A stretch of 64,000 bases of DNA from Eutreptiella sp. 'Long Island Sound 2002' (Eukaryota > Euglenozoa > Euglenophyceae > Eutreptiales > Eutreptiaceae): positions 62,790,591 to 62,854,590 of the forward strand of contig OZ038380.1 in assembly GCA_964036045.1 (NCBI GenBank), given 5' to 3'. The notes beneath the pieces are model-generated. The model had not been told where the DNA came from, ran no database searches, and worked only from the letters and a program-made list of their open reading frames with translations. Numbering within the stretch: position 1 is the stretch's first letter; the number at the start of each line of letters is the position of its first letter. Made by a program: the position numbers and the translations under genes. Of the stretch, positions 40,002-51,590 are shown one piece after another.

Positions 40002-43000
40002 GCGCCTGAACCCAGACGCCCGCCGCCACCCCCGTGGCGCGCAGCCCCCGACAGGGCACACGGGCCACGGGGCCGGCGCAGGGCCCTTACGCCCGCACAA
40101 CCGCGCCCACAGCACGTGGGTAGCGGACCGCGACAGCCCGCCCAGAGGGCAGGCATCCGGGGGAGGGGGAGCGCCTGACCCCAGACGCCCCTCACAACGG
40201 CGAACGGCGCCCCCCCCGGGGACGCCCTTCCGCCACCCCCACAGCGAGAAACGCCGGCCCGCAAGGGCGCGCACCGTGAGGCTGGTGCTGGGTCCCCACT
40301 TCGACACCAACTGCACCCGGGACACACGGGTCGCAGAAACCTGGCTGCCCGCCCCAGAGGATGGGCGGCCAGAGGGAGGGACAGCGCCTGACACCAGACG
40401 CTCCTCACAACAGTCGCAGGCCACCCCCCCCGGGGACGGCCCCCCACCATCCCCGCGGCACGCAACCCCCACAGGGCATGCAGGCCAAGGGGACAGTGTT
40501 GGGCCCCCACACCCACACGGCTGTGCCCACAGCACGTGGGTGGCGGACCCCAACAGCCCGCCCAGTGGGCGGGCAAACGGGAAAGGGGGAGCGCCTGACC
40601 TCAGACGCCCCTCACAGCGGTGGAAGACACCCCCCCTGGGGACGCCCTTCCGCCACCCCCACAGCGAGCAACGCCGGCCCGCAAGGGCGCACGTTGTGGG
40701 GCCGGTGCTGGGTCCCAACGCCAGGCCCGCACAGCCGCGTCTACAGCACGTGGGTGGCGGACCCCAACAGCCTGCCCAGTGGGCGGGCAGCCGGGAGAGG
40801 GGGAGCGCCTGACCTCAGACGCCCCTGACAACAGTGGCGAGCCACCCCCCCCGGGGACGGCCCCCCACCAGCCCCGCTGCACGCGGGACAGGGGAGGGAC
40901 AGCGCCTGACACGAGACGCCCCTCACAACGGTGGCAGGCCGCCCCCCCCGGGGACGGCGCCCCACAACCCCCGCGGCACGCAGCCCCCACAGGGCATGCA
41001 GGCCAAGGGGACAGTGTTGGGCCCCCACACCCATGCGCCTGCGCCGACAGCGCGTGGATGGCGGACCCCAACAGCCCGCCCAGTGGGCGGGCAGTTGGGG
41101 GAGGGGGAGCGCCTGACCTCAGACGCCCCTCACAGCGGTGGAAGGCACCCTCCCCGGGGACGCCTTTCCGCCAGCCCCACAGCGAGCAACGCCGGCCCGC
41201 AAGGGCGCACGCTGTGGGGCCGGTGCTGGGTCCCCACGCCCGCACCGACCGCACCCGGGACACACGGGTCGTGGAACCCTGGCTGCCCGCCCCAGAGGAC
41301 AGGCAGCTGGGGGAGGGACAGCGCCTGACACCAGACGCCCCTCACAACGGTGGCAGGCCAACCCCCAGGGGACGGCCCCCCACCACCCTCGCGGCACGCA
41401 GCCCCCACAGGGCATGCAGGCCAAGGGGACCCGTGTTCGGCCCCCGCACGCACACGCCCGCGCCCACAGCACGGGAGTTGCGGACCACAACAGCCCGCCC
41501 AGTGGGCGGGCGGTCGGGGGAGGGGGAGCGCCTGGCCTCAGACGCCCCTCACAACGATGGAAGGCACCCCCCCCGGGGACGCCCTTCCGCCACCCCCACA
41601 GCGAGCAACGCCGGCCCGCAAGGGCGCACGCGGTGGGGCCGATGCTGGGCCCCCACGCCCGCACCGACCGCAGCCGGGACACAGGGGTCGGGGAACCCCG
41701 GCTGCCCGTTCCAGAGGACGGGCAGCTGGGGGAGGGACAGCGCCTGACACTAGACGCCCTTCATAACGGTGGCAGGCCACCCCCCCCGGGGACGGCCCCG
41801 ACCACCCCCGCGGCACGCAGCCCCCACAGGGCATGCAGGCCAAGGGGACAGTGTTGGGCCCCCACACCCACACGCCTGCGCCCACAGCACGTGGGTGGCG
41901 GACCCTAACAGCCCGCCCAGTGGGCGGGCAAACGGGGAAGGGGGAGCGCCTGACCTCAGACGCCCCTCACAGCGGTGGAAGGCACCCCCCCTGGGGACGC
42001 CCTTCCGCCACCCCCACAACGAGCAACGCCGGCCCGCAAGGGCGCACGTTGTGGGGCTGGTGCTGGGTCCCAACGCCAGGCCCGCACACCCGCGTCCACA
42101 GAACGTGGGTGGCGGACCCCAACAGCCCGCCCAGTTGGCGGGCAGCCGGGAGAGGGGGAGCGCCTGACCTCAGACGCCCCTGACAACGGTGGCGAGCCAC
42201 CCCCCCCGGGGACGGCCCCCCACCAGCCCCGCTGCACGCAGTACCCATAGGGCGTGCATGCCAAGGGAACATTGCTGGGTGGACGCCGACAGCCTGCCCA
42301 GTGGGCGGGCAGTCAGGGGAGGAAGAGCGCGTGGCCTCAGACACCCCTCACAACGGTGGCAGACCACCTCCCCAGGGGACGGCCCACCACCACCCCCGCG
42401 GCACGCAGCCCCCACAGGGCATGCAGGCCAGGGGGACCAGAGTTGGGCCCCCACACCCACACGCCCGCGCCCACAGCACGGGGGTGGCGGACCCAAACAG
42501 CCCGCCGAGTGGGCGGGCAGTCGGGGGACAGTGAGCGCCTGGCCTCAGACGCCCTTCACAACAGTGGAAGGCACCCCCGCCGGGGACGCCCTTCTGCCAC
42601 CCCCACAGCGAGCAACGCCGGCCCGCAAGGGCGCACACTGTGGGGCCAGTGCTGGGTACCCACGCCCGCACCGACCGCACCCAGGACACACGCGTCGCGG
42701 AACCCCGGCTGCCCGCCCCAGAAGACGGGCGGCTGGGGGACGGACAGGGCCTGACACCAGACGCCCCTCACAACGGTGGCAGGGCACCCCCCCCCGGGGA
42801 CGGCCCTCCACGACCCCCGCGGCACGCAGCCCCTCAAAGGGCATGCAGGCCAAGGGGACAGTGTTGGGCCCCCACAGCCACACGCCCGCGCCCACAGCAC
42901 GTGGGTGGCGGACCCCAACAGCCCGCCCAGTGGGCGGGCAGTCGGGGGAGGGGGAGCGCCTGACCTCAGACGCCCCTCACAGCGGTGGAAGGCACCCCCC

Positions 43001-44596
43001 CCGGGGACGTCCTTCCGCCACCCCCACAGCGAGCAACGCCGGCCCGCAAGGGCGCACGCTGTGGGGCCGGTGCTGGGTCCCAACGCCCGCACCAACTGCA
43101 TCCGGGGCACAAGGGCCGCGGAACCCCGGCCGCCCGCCCGTGAGGACGAGCGGCTGGGGGAGGGACAGCGCCTGACACCAGACGCCCCTCACAACGGTGG
43201 CAGGCCACCCCCCCCCGCGGCATGCAGCCCCCGCAGGGCATGCGGGCCAAGGGGACAGTGCCGGGCCCCCACGCCCGCACACCCGCGTCCACAGCACGTG
43301 GGTGGCGGACCCCAACAGCCCGCCCAGTGGGCCGACAGTCGGGAGAGGGGGGGCGCCTGACCTCAGACGCCCCTCACAACGGTGGCGAGCCACCCTCCCC
43401 TACGGACGACCCCCAACCACGCCCGCGGCATTCAGCTCCCACAGGGCATGCAGGCCGAGGGGACAGTGCCGGGACTCCACACCCGCACACCCGCGCCCAC
43501 AGCACATGGATGACGGACCCTGACAGCCCGGCCAGTGGGCGGGCAGTCGGGGTAGGGGGAGCGCCTGGCCTCAAACGCCATTCACAACAGTGGCAGGCCA
43601 CCACCCCCGGGGACGGCCCCCCACCACCCCCACACACACACACCCGCGCCCACAGCACGTGGGTGGCGGACCCCAACGGCCCGCCCAGTGGGCGGGCAGT
43701 TGGGGGAGGGGGAGCGCCTGACCTCAGACGCCCCTCACAACGGTGGAAGGCACCCTTCCCGGGGACGCCCTTCTGCCACTCCCACAGCGAGAAACGCCGG
43801 CGTGCAAGGGCGCACACTGTGGGGCCGACGCTGCATCCCGATGCCCGCAACGAATGCACCCGGGACACACGGGTCGCAGAACCCCGGCTGCCCGCCCCAG
43901 AGGACGGGCGGCTTGGGGAGGGACAGCGCCTGACACCAGACGCCCCTCACAACAGTGGCGGGACATCTTCCCGGAGACGGCCCCCCACAACCTCCGCGGC
44001 ACGCAGCCCCCACAGGGCATGCGGGCCAAGGGGACAGTTTTGGACTACCACACTCACACGCCCGCGCCCACAGCATGTTGGAGGCGAACCCAAACAGCCC
44101 GCTGAGTGGGCGGGCAGTCGGGGGAGGGGGAGCGCCTGACCACAGACGCCCCTCACAACGGTGGAAGGCACCCCCGCGGGAACGCCCTTCCGCCACCCCC
44201 ACAGCGAGCAACGCCAGCCTGCAAGGGCGCACGCTGTGGGGCCGTTGCTGGGTCCCACGCCTGCACCGACCGCACCCAGGACACACGGGTCGCAGAACCC
44301 CGGCTGCCCGCCCCAGAGGACGGGCGGCCGGGGGAGGGACAGCGCCTGACACCAGACGCCCCTCACAACGGTTGCAGGCCACCCCCCCCGGCACGCAGCC
44401 CCTACAGGGCATGCAGGCCAAGGGGACAGTGTTGGGCCCCCACACCCACACACCCGCGCCAACAGCACGTGGGTGGCGGACCCCGACAGCCCGCCCAGTG
44501 GCCGGGCAGTCGGGGGAGGGGGAGCGCCTGACCTCAGACGCCCTTCACAACGGTGGAAGGCACCCCCCCCGGGGATGCCCTTCCGCCACCTCCACA
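40002..44596 (+). repeat. GC-rich array of alternating ~212- and ~207-bp monomers, block I
   Basis: The phase word GCGCCTGAC (or close variants) lies at 40002, 40171, 40384, 40591, 40805, 40902, 41109, 41321, 41528, 41740, 41946, 42160, 42327, 42535, 42747, 42956, 43168, 43353, 43561, 43714, 43926, 44132, 44342 and 44524. Two monomer types alternate: A (after 'cctcag', with CAGCGAGCAACGCCGGCCCG) and B (after 'caccag', with CAGCACGTGGGTGGCGG and the palindrome GCCCGCCCAGTGGGCGGGC). A is about 212 and B about 207 bases, so the higher-order unit is about 419. A few monomers are short by deletion. Block I is cut at 44596 and resumes in phase at 55679. Confidence 0.9.
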
Positions 44597-45360
44597 AGTT
44601 TCTACCATATTGACCATGATCCTATGATACAACGAGTGTGTATGACGACCTAAGGTGTTGGACCCTACCCAAGATAAGTTGAGACTAAGGCGACTGCAAC
44701 GCAACATTCCTTTTTCTCTTTCCTCGCACTCACGTGTAGATATGGCCCTTCAAAGTGGTCCCACAAATCACTTTTGGTTCCCTTATATCTCCAAGTCAAA
44801 TGGGTGGCCGATATAAGGGAAACCTGATTTGGGCATAAGGAAAAGAGTATGACCACTCGAAGAAGACCAAATCAAGTGCGGCGATGTCGGAGTCGAAAAT
44901 CCGATTTCGACATCGCGAAAAATTCAGATTAAAATTTCGAGTGCATATTTAGAAAATTGCGGAAGCAACGAACCCTTTACTGATGAAATCTGACCCTTCA
45001 TGGGGGTTTCCGCCAAAATATCTGGAAATAACAGTTAACCAATCAGTTACCGCAAAATCGGGAGCCAACTGACAGTCGCCGATAGATTGACCATCAGAAC
45101 AGAAGGCGGAAAAATTACGGAAACATTATGATAAAAAAACCCTGTTGATTCCTGATATTCTGATATATAAATCTCAGCTGGCGGCGCCTCGGTACTGAAT
45201 ATGACCGCTCATAGCCGGAATGGCCAAACCTATCACACTATCACATCAGGTTAGATCGTGTGGATTGGAGAGTATGATATCAGCCAATGGCGGCTTGCCG
45301 GCACATAGATACACACCCCAAGTGACCCCAAGATGGCCACGGGGGTCCGAACCGACTTCA
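44597..45360 (-). repeat. 3' LTR of chromovirus
   Basis: 764 bp, direct repeat of 55017-55678. Element-sense start TGAAGTCGG at 45360. It contains an AT-rich TATA-like segment (TATATAAATC, about 45164-45174). It has about 104 bases (around 45052-45160) that the 5' LTR lacks; otherwise the two are above 90% alike by eye, so the insertion is moderately old. Confidence 0.85.
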
Positions 45361-45371
45361 CCCCCCTTCTC
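45361..45371 (-). other. Polypurine tract
   Basis: On the minus strand GAGAAGGGGGG stands immediately before the TG of the 3' LTR, the expected plus-strand primer site. Confidence 0.8.
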
Positions 45372-45833
45372 AGAGCGTTGTTACCGCTCGGAAGTCATTG
45401 AGGAGAGGACGGGAGGACCCCAATGGGCTCCAACCCCCCCCCCCTCATGTCCCAAGGACGCATGGAGGCCCCACGCACGTCGTAGGCGTCCCCCACGCCC
45501 CAAGGAGGGGTGAGGACACTCATAATCGGTGCCCTACGCCATATCCGGTCTCCTCTTGATCTACAACATGGACAGAGGGGATCAAAGATAGAGTAACGTC
45601 ATCGGTCGACCTAAATAAGTATACCACAATAAAATATATATGTGGACATCGAGTGAAGGGGGTCGATGGCCAATGAAGGCCCAAAAATCCCCGGATGAAA
45701 GCCCTCACCCATCTCCCAAGCACAAAAACAAACAAAAATGCCAAGGGGGATCCATTATGGTGCTACAGCAGCCACCAAATGGACCAACACGTCCTTGACA
45801 TCGGCAGATGTTCTTTTTCTTCAGATAGTCCAT

Positions 45834-47228
45834 CTAGACCGTGGTGTACCTCGGCACAAAGCTGCTCGAAGGTTCCCACGAGTCCCTGGATGCGGCGAAT
45901 CCCTTCCAACGGACTTCATAAAGCCTCCCCCGAGGCGTCCCTGGGTCCGGTTTGTCCGCCAGGATCCTCTCGGCGGTGAAGTCGTCGTCCTCACCCTCGT
46001 CGTCCGAGTCCACATCGCCGGCCGTGAACTCGAAGGTGACGGGACGTCCACTGGGATCTGGTGCTCGGGGACGAAGCTGGGTGTGGTCGCGGTCGAGGAA
46101 CTTGTTATCCCCCACACGAACTGCGTACACATCCTGCCCGACCTTCCGCACAATTACCCCCGGCACATACCAGGACGCCTGCCGATGCCTGGACAGGACA
46201 TCCTTGGGGTGCCGCTCCACCCACACGGTGTCTTGGAGAGCATATTTCTGGACTTTTCCCTGCTTGAAGTACTTGGCCCTCTTCTCATGCTCGTCCTGAA
46301 GTGCCTTGCACACCTTGGCCGCCGTGTTGTCCGCCTCAGCCATCATAGCATTCGCATCCCGGGCCACTTTGCCATGGTTCAACCACGGGAGAGTGCGTGA
46401 CACTCGATCCCGTAGGAACAGGATACGATGGGGTGACAGTCCAGTGGGTCCCGGAAAGTCATGGTACGCCTGGAGTACTCTCCACAGCGAATTGTACCAA
46501 TTCCAGCCCGGTTCGTCGATGTGCAGCTGGCGGAACCTTTCGAACATCTGCCGCCCGGCCACCTCAGCCCGGCCATTCGACCGGCTGTGGTACGCCACGG
46601 TCTTGGCGTGCCGAATCCCCATGTGCTTGCACATCGTCTTGAACCACGTACCCAAAAATTGACTGCCCCGATCGCTGCAGATGACAGCTGGGACATCAAA
46701 AATCGTCGGCCAATGCCTGATCATGGCGTTGGCGACCGTCTTGGCCTGCAGACCCACTCCATGCTTTTCCTTCTTGTCCTTCTTCTTGGACTTCTTGCCA
46801 GGGACCGCCACGATATACCTGCTGTGCCTATCGAGCGCCAGGATGACACAGTCGTAGGTCTCTCCTTCCACGGTGACCTCCGGCATGGCAAATACATCCA
46901 TGGCCACGGACCGCATAGGGGCCTCAGGTATAGCCGTATACACCGGGTTGCCAGCCGTGGAGTGGTTGGGACTCTTCGTGGCCTGACACACGGCGCAGTT
47001 GCTGCAGTACTTGTCCAGGAGGGCGTAGTACCCCGGTGGGAACTTGAAGCGCCACTCAAGGTCCTGCTGCATCTTGTCCCGACCAGGATGCATGAGCTGG
47101 GCGTCATGCCAATGGTCAATGAGCTCCTCCATTCGGTTCTCAGGGACCAATAGCTTGTCCTTGAGGAACAGTCTGTCCCCATCCTCGGTCCAGCCCTCAG
47201 GCCATTCGTCGTCTGACGGGGCGCTCAC
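45834..47228 (-). CDS. Integrase with C-terminal chromodomain
   Basis: 464 codons on the minus strand. Zinc-binding HHCC: H41, H47, C78, C81 (HDAQLMHPG ... CAVC). Catalytic DDE: D111 (AMDVFAMP), D186 (ICSDRGSQF), E222 (SNGRAEVAGR), all present. A small basic insertion (KKSKKKDKKEKHG, about 145-157) sits in the core. The GPTGLSPHRILF and VWVERHPKDVL regions follow. The last 50 residues form a chromodomain (AERILA ... LYEVRWKGFAASRDSWEPSS), which in chromoviruses steers integration to marked chromatin. The protein is probably cut from a polyprotein: upstream text continues in other frames (47442-47197, MEQEGVECFVVMANRTDLAK). This is the best preserved part of the element. Confidence 0.9.
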   Translation of the reverse strand: MSAPSDDEWPEGWTEDGDRLFLKDKLLVPENRMEELIDHWHDAQLMHPGRDKMQQDLEWRFKFPPGYYALLDKYCSNCAVCQATKSPNHSTAGNPVYTAIPEAPMRSVAMDVFAMPEVTVEGETYDCVILALDRHSRYIVAVPGKKSKKKDKKEKHGVGLQAKTVANAMIRHWPTIFDVPAVICSDRGSQFLGTWFKTMCKHMGIRHAKTVAYHSRSNGRAEVAGRQMFERFRQLHIDEPGWNWYNSLWRVLQAYHDFPGPTGLSPHRILFLRDRVSRTLPWLNHGKVARDANAMMAEADNTAAKVCKALQDEHEKRAKYFKQGKVQKYALQDTVWVERHPKDVLSRHRQASWYVPGVIVRKVGQDVYAVRVGDNKFLDRDHTQLRPRAPDPSGRPVTFEFTAGDVDSDDEGEDDDFTAERILADKPDPGTPRGRLYEVRWKGFAASRDSWEPSSSFVPRYTTV

Positions 47229-47460
47229 GGCAATCCAGTACTTGCTCCAGTGCCACCATCCACTGCTCGAGGGTTTCCTCTCGAATAGCTTGGACGCGGG
47301 CGCCCCGGAACTTGGCCAGGTCCGTACGGTTCGCCATCACCACAAAGCACTCGACCCCCTCTTGCTCCATGGCCTTCTCCATCTCGGTGATGCGCTTGGC
47401 CTCCTCCGTCTCCTCGGCGTCCCCATGGCTGGATATGTCCATCCAAGCCTTGCCCCTGGG

Positions 47461-48890
47461 TCAGGCCCATCGACTGAGGCAATCTGCCACAGTGTTGTCC
47501 TTCCCCGGGATGTATACGACGCTGAGGTCGAACTTGGCGAACGTCTCATGCCATCGGGCCCTCCTTGCCGCTGGTCCCGAGGGGGTGTCGACGTGCTCCT
47601 TGTGCCAGCTCTGCAAGGACTGATGGTCCGTGCAAACCACCACCGGTTGCAATCTGATGTGGCCTGACCGCTTCCTGAGCGCCCAGACAATGGTGTAAGT
47701 CTCCTTCTCCCTCGCGGTCCAGGTTCGACGTTGGCCCTCGGCCAGGATCCGGCTCCAAAACGCCACGGGTACGTGCGACCCGTCGTCCCGGACCTGCTCG
47801 GGGACTGCACCTACAGCATAGTCTGAGGCGTCCGTTCGTAGCACGAATCCCCTGTCCGGGTCCACCAGGAACAGCCCCAGCTGCCCCAGGAATCGCTCCT
47901 TCAGGCGGCTGAACGCGTCCTCAGCCTCGGGGGTCCAGGCAAGCTTCTTCTTGCTCCTCTTCCGGCCATCGAACTTCCCCACCTGCAGCATCTTGTGCAG
48001 CTGCCCCCAGAGTTCTGCATACATTCGGACATAGCCCGAATAGTAGTTGCAGAACCCCATGAAGGACCGGAGTTCGCTGATGGTCTGGGGCTTCTCCCAG
48101 TGGTGCAAGGACGCCAGCTTCCCAGGCATGGGACGGCGTTGCCCGTGACCAACCACGTGACCCGCGAACTCCACTTCCTTCGGGAAGAGTGAGGCTTTGG
48201 TGGGCTTGCACACCATGTTGTGCTTGTCCAGCTCGCTGAGCACTCGGCGCAGATCCTTCTCATGCGCTTCGATGAGCTCGTCCTCAGTCATGTTCTCCGT
48301 GCCGGACCCGATGATGATGTCATCCAAAAAGGTGTCGGCACAATCCCGGACTGGACCGAGTAGGTCCTCCATCATGCGCTGGAAAGCGGCGTTGCCATTC
48401 TTGGCGCCCATGGGCACCACTTTCCACTGCATGGGCCCCAGTAGCGTCGACCTGGCCTGGAGTCCGGGTGTAGCGGCATCTGGTGATAACCGTGTTTCAG
48501 GTCCAACACCGTGGAGATCCGCTTTTTCTGTTGTTTTTGGAGGATGGAGTCGATCAGGGGAAGCGAGTACGAGTCGTGCTCGGTTTGTCCGTTCAAATTC
48601 CTGTAATCCACCACCAACCTCCACTCGCCCTTCTCCTTCTTGGGCACGATAAAGGCTGGGCTGGCCCACTCACTGTCGGAGGGTTCAATCCATCCCCGCT
48701 CAATGAACTCGGCCAACAGCTTCCCCATGGCCTCGGCCCGATCGCCCTGAAGTTGGTACTCCCGATGACGATAGATCTTGGGGTTCGGCTTCAGCCTGAT
48801 CTTTGCTGTGCCAAACCTCCCACGATCTGGAGGGTTCTTGTTGGCGACGCCACTGAATAGCCGCGGATAGGCATTGATCAGCCTCTCCTT
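47461..48890 (-). pseudogene. Reverse transcriptase and RNase H
   Basis: N-terminal half in the frame of 48728-48372 and upstream (to about 48890): ERGWIEPSDSEWASPAFIVP, then VDYRNLN and TVLDLKHGYHQM with the first catalytic Asp. After a shift near 48450, the frame of ORF 48669-47461 gives WKVVPMGAKNGNAAFQRMM and FLDDIII (D116, D117 of that frame; YxDD is usual, here Phe). The RNase H set follows: D280 (LRTDASDYAVGA), E323 (AREKETYTIVWAL), D348 (CTDHQSL) and D396 (DNTVADCLSRW). One stop (about 48893) and one frameshift inactivate it. Confidence 0.85.
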
Positions 48891-48893
48891 CAG

Positions 48894-49229
48894 CTAGGCG
48901 ACCTTCCGGTTCTCCTGGGCCTCTTCAGCCGCTTGCTTCGGTATTGATACAACCGACCGCACTGCGGTATAGGCCTCTTCCGGGTCTGAGTCTGACTTCT
49001 CCTCGTCCGATATGCCGTCTTCATCGTCGTGGGGCATGCTTCCCAACGATAATGTTCGGAAATTTGCGGTGTCGGGCTGGTTCTTGTCGCTATCGGCCCC
49101 CATTCCTGGAAAATCCCACGTCGGTGGGTCAGACCCAACCGGGCCATCATATTGGTCCGCGTTGCGATCCATGACCCTCGCCACGAACTCATCCTTCTCG
49201 TACTTGCCGGTGACCAACATCTTGTCATC
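48894..49229 (-). pseudogene. Acidic linker before reverse transcriptase
   Basis: Frame 49220-48894 (109 codons): KYEKDEFVARVMDRNADQYD, then an acidic stretch (DDEDGISDEEKSDSDPEEAY). Probably an interdomain linker of the polyprotein, closed by a TAG just before the reverse transcriptase. No domain recognised. Confidence 0.45.
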
Positions 49230-49975
49230 CTACCAATGCGGAGATGTGACCATGGCCCGCCTCTTCTTGGCTGCCACACGGTCGTGCATCCCCATGCGCA
49301 TGTAGTTGACGATGTTGTCGATCTTGGCGTGGGACAGGACGTCAATGCCATCAATTGGCTGATTCGTCCCCTCCTCGGGGTCAAACATGACCTTCATGGG
49401 CACCGCCCCCACCCTACGGATGAATACTTCATCACCCGTGGGCTGGGACTGCGCCCCATCCACCAGGAAAGCCTTGGTACCCCACGCTTGACCTGGGGAG
49501 GGCATTGATACGCCCTTCGCGTCGATGAACAACTCCTCCTCTGGCCCGAATGACATCTCGTTCAGGGTGATGGAGTCCAGCGTCGACTTGAGACCCTCCA
49601 GCGGACATGGGGCGGATCCTCCGCCGGTTATGACCAGGATCCCCTTCGCCCTATCCGCGACGATCTTCTCCACTGTACGTCTGGTATTGTCCAGGGAGCC
49701 ATGCCAATACATGGGCCCCCACTCCTCAAACCCCAATGCCTATGCCAGGCTGAGTCTCCCCGATGCCAATGCCTCCTACAATTCCGCAAAAGTGGGGCAT
49801 CCCGGGAAGCGAAGATGTCCGTCTCGGGCGCTTCGGCTCCCAGCGTCTGGATCATCCTGTCATACACCTTCGGCGCCATTCCATACTTCGTGAGCTGAAC
49901 TCCACGGTCTCCTCTGGACTTGGCACCCACAGCTTGCACCGCTTGGACGATCCGATCCTCTTCCTCAGCATTCCA
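49230..49975 (-). pseudogene. Degenerate adenine-methyltransferase-like segment between protease and RT
   Basis: Two minus frames (49939-49628 and 49736-49230) give ETDIFASRDAPLLRNC, then WGPMYWHGSLDNTRRTVEKI ... DRAKGILVITG, and later ELFIDAKGVSMP ... KAFLVDG. The order 'xDLFAS..N', 'W..NPP(F/W)...VV.KI', 'A.G.L..P' is that of phage-type Dam-like N6-adenine methyltransferase domains carried by some retroelements. Here the NPPW-type catalytic motif is replaced by WHGSL, so it could not methylate as it stands. A frameshift splits it. Assignment is by pattern only. Confidence 0.4.
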
Positions 49976-50752
49976 TTAGGATGAACCGCATGCATAATCC
50001 GTGGACAGCCATGTGAGGCATTCATCATCCTCCCGGACCAGCGTTGCGCGATGGGGAAGGGCTCCAATGGCATTTGCCACCATGAAGTCATACCCCATGA
50101 TCATATCCCAATCTGTAATGTCGGCCACATAGAAGGTCCCGGATAGAGTGCTTCTCTTCGCCAAATCAGGGCGGTTCAAGCGCTCATGCTCCCAGAATTC
50201 CATACTGATAGTGGCCTCATGGGTGCCTCCACCCATAATCTCTCCATTGGCCACCTTCGGGCGTACCGGTCTACGGCTGGGCTGCAGGGATTCCTCCTTG
50301 AACAACCCTCTCCCGACCAGGCTCACCTGGGCACCTGTATCCACCAGAACATCCACCACCAACTCCTCTTGTCCGCACCGTACACGCACCTTCAAGTGCA
50401 ACTGCCGCTCGGCACCATGCGGTGTATGGACGACTCTCACGGCATGCAACTCTAGCACGTCCGGGTGCATCAGGACTTCGAGGGTATGATCACGGATGGT
50501 GTAGATCTTGGGCTGGTCCTGGCCATCCACGGGGCTCTCTGTGGTCGCTCCTTCCTTCTTGCCACGTCCCTGGCCCACATAAACTTCCCTTGGCAGGGCG
50601 CTCCAGGGGTTGGGAGTGGCAAAACTCAGTGGTTTTGGCTCTTCTGGAGCCTTCCTCGGCACCCAATGTGCCTTGGCCTTCTCTGGGATTCCACTGATTT
50701 TCGGAGGAGAGACCTCCGAGGTCCCAGTTCCGGGGGGGGGCCCTCTAGACAT
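49976..50752 (-). CDS. Aspartic protease
   Basis: 258 codons on the minus strand. A Pro-rich N-terminal half precedes IYTIRDHTLEVLMHPDVLEL, then VDVLVDTGAQVSLVGRGLF with the catalytic Asp of DTG, KVANGEIMGGGTHEATI and DMIMGYDFMVANAIGALP, the second-half signature of retropepsins. It would process gag-pol. The active-site text is intact. The two gag-PR-only elements at 33796-36492 and 36493-63570 have clearly related proteases. Confidence 0.8.
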   Translation of the reverse strand: MSRGPPPGTGTSEVSPPKISGIPEKAKAHWVPRKAPEEPKPLSFATPNPWSALPREVYVGQGRGKKEGATTESPVDGQDQPKIYTIRDHTLEVLMHPDVLELHAVRVVHTPHGAERQLHLKVRVRCGQEELVVDVLVDTGAQVSLVGRGLFKEESLQPSRRPVRPKVANGEIMGGGTHEATISMEFWEHERLNRPDLAKRSTLSGTFYVADITDWDMIMGYDFMVANAIGALPHRATLVREDDECLTWLSTDYACGSS

Positions 50753-51590
50753 GGCCTGCCGCAGCTCCCTCCTGCTGCGATCCGCTCAGACTTTGTCCAC
50801 CACGTTGCTCGGCTTTGAGTTCCTCCAACGTCCTCAACATGTCCTCAGCAACCTCCTCCATCGACCTCACTCGTCGGTTCTGGCCAGGTCCACCGCCATA
50901 GCCTCTTCCTCCGCCTTTCCCTCGGCCTTTGCCTTGGCCTTTTCCCCCGTCTCCGCCCTTCGCCTTCCAATCGGCAATCCGCTGCTCCTTGGGCTTCTTC
51001 TGGGGGTGGGCGGCGAAGTAGGCCTTCTTGTCCGCCTCATACACCTTGCACTGACGGTGGTCGTGTGCATGGTTGTTTCCCTTGCCATAACAGACCCAGC
51101 ACCCGTCGTGCTGAGACCTGTACTACCGGAACGAGAGCGGTGGGTTCCCGATCCTCCTTAGCTCTTTGCCCTTCTTGGGTCCCACCCGGTTCCATTTGGA
51201 CCGATCCTGCCCATGGTCCCCCACGTTGTGCGCCACAAACGCGAAGAAATGGGCCTCCTCGTGATCCTCCCGGGACCCGGTCCAGTGGTCTTGGCCACTT
51301 CCACTACCATCCTCCGCGGAGTTGGCCGTGTCCTCCTGGATCTCCCGATGATGGCGGTCTTCTCGGTGAGCTCGCTGTCCATGACCATGTCGATCCTGCA
51401 CGTGGGCCTCGTTCTTCGCATTGAGCTTCAACTCCACCGTGATGTACTTAACGATCTCGTTATCCTCTAACGTTAACGATCGGTATCCTCCGCCCCCATG
51501 ATCCTCACCGCAACTCGGCGCGGTCCAGCGGCAGCGGGATGGACCACAAGTCCTCCAGCTTCTTGTTCGGAGCGTCCACCCGCTCCTCAT
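50745..51590 (-). pseudogene. Gag C-terminus with zinc knuckle
   Basis: Frame 51590-51123 (DNEIVKYITVELKLNAKNEA ... EDHEEAHFFAFVAHNVGDHG) then, after a stop and shift, CWVCYGKGNNHAHDHRQCKV followed by frame 51044-50745 (YEADKKAYFAAHPQKK, Gly/Lys-rich). The CxxC...H...C arrangement is a retroviral zinc knuckle that binds RNA. A basic Gly-rich tail and a short coiled helix (SMEEVAEDMLRTLEELKAEQ) end gag just before the protease. Confidence 0.65.

Noticed and set aside
40002-44596. Many long open frames on both strands, some over 300 codons
   Set aside because: They arise from GC-rich repeats with few stops. Neighbouring monomers do not keep the same frame and no protein motif appears.
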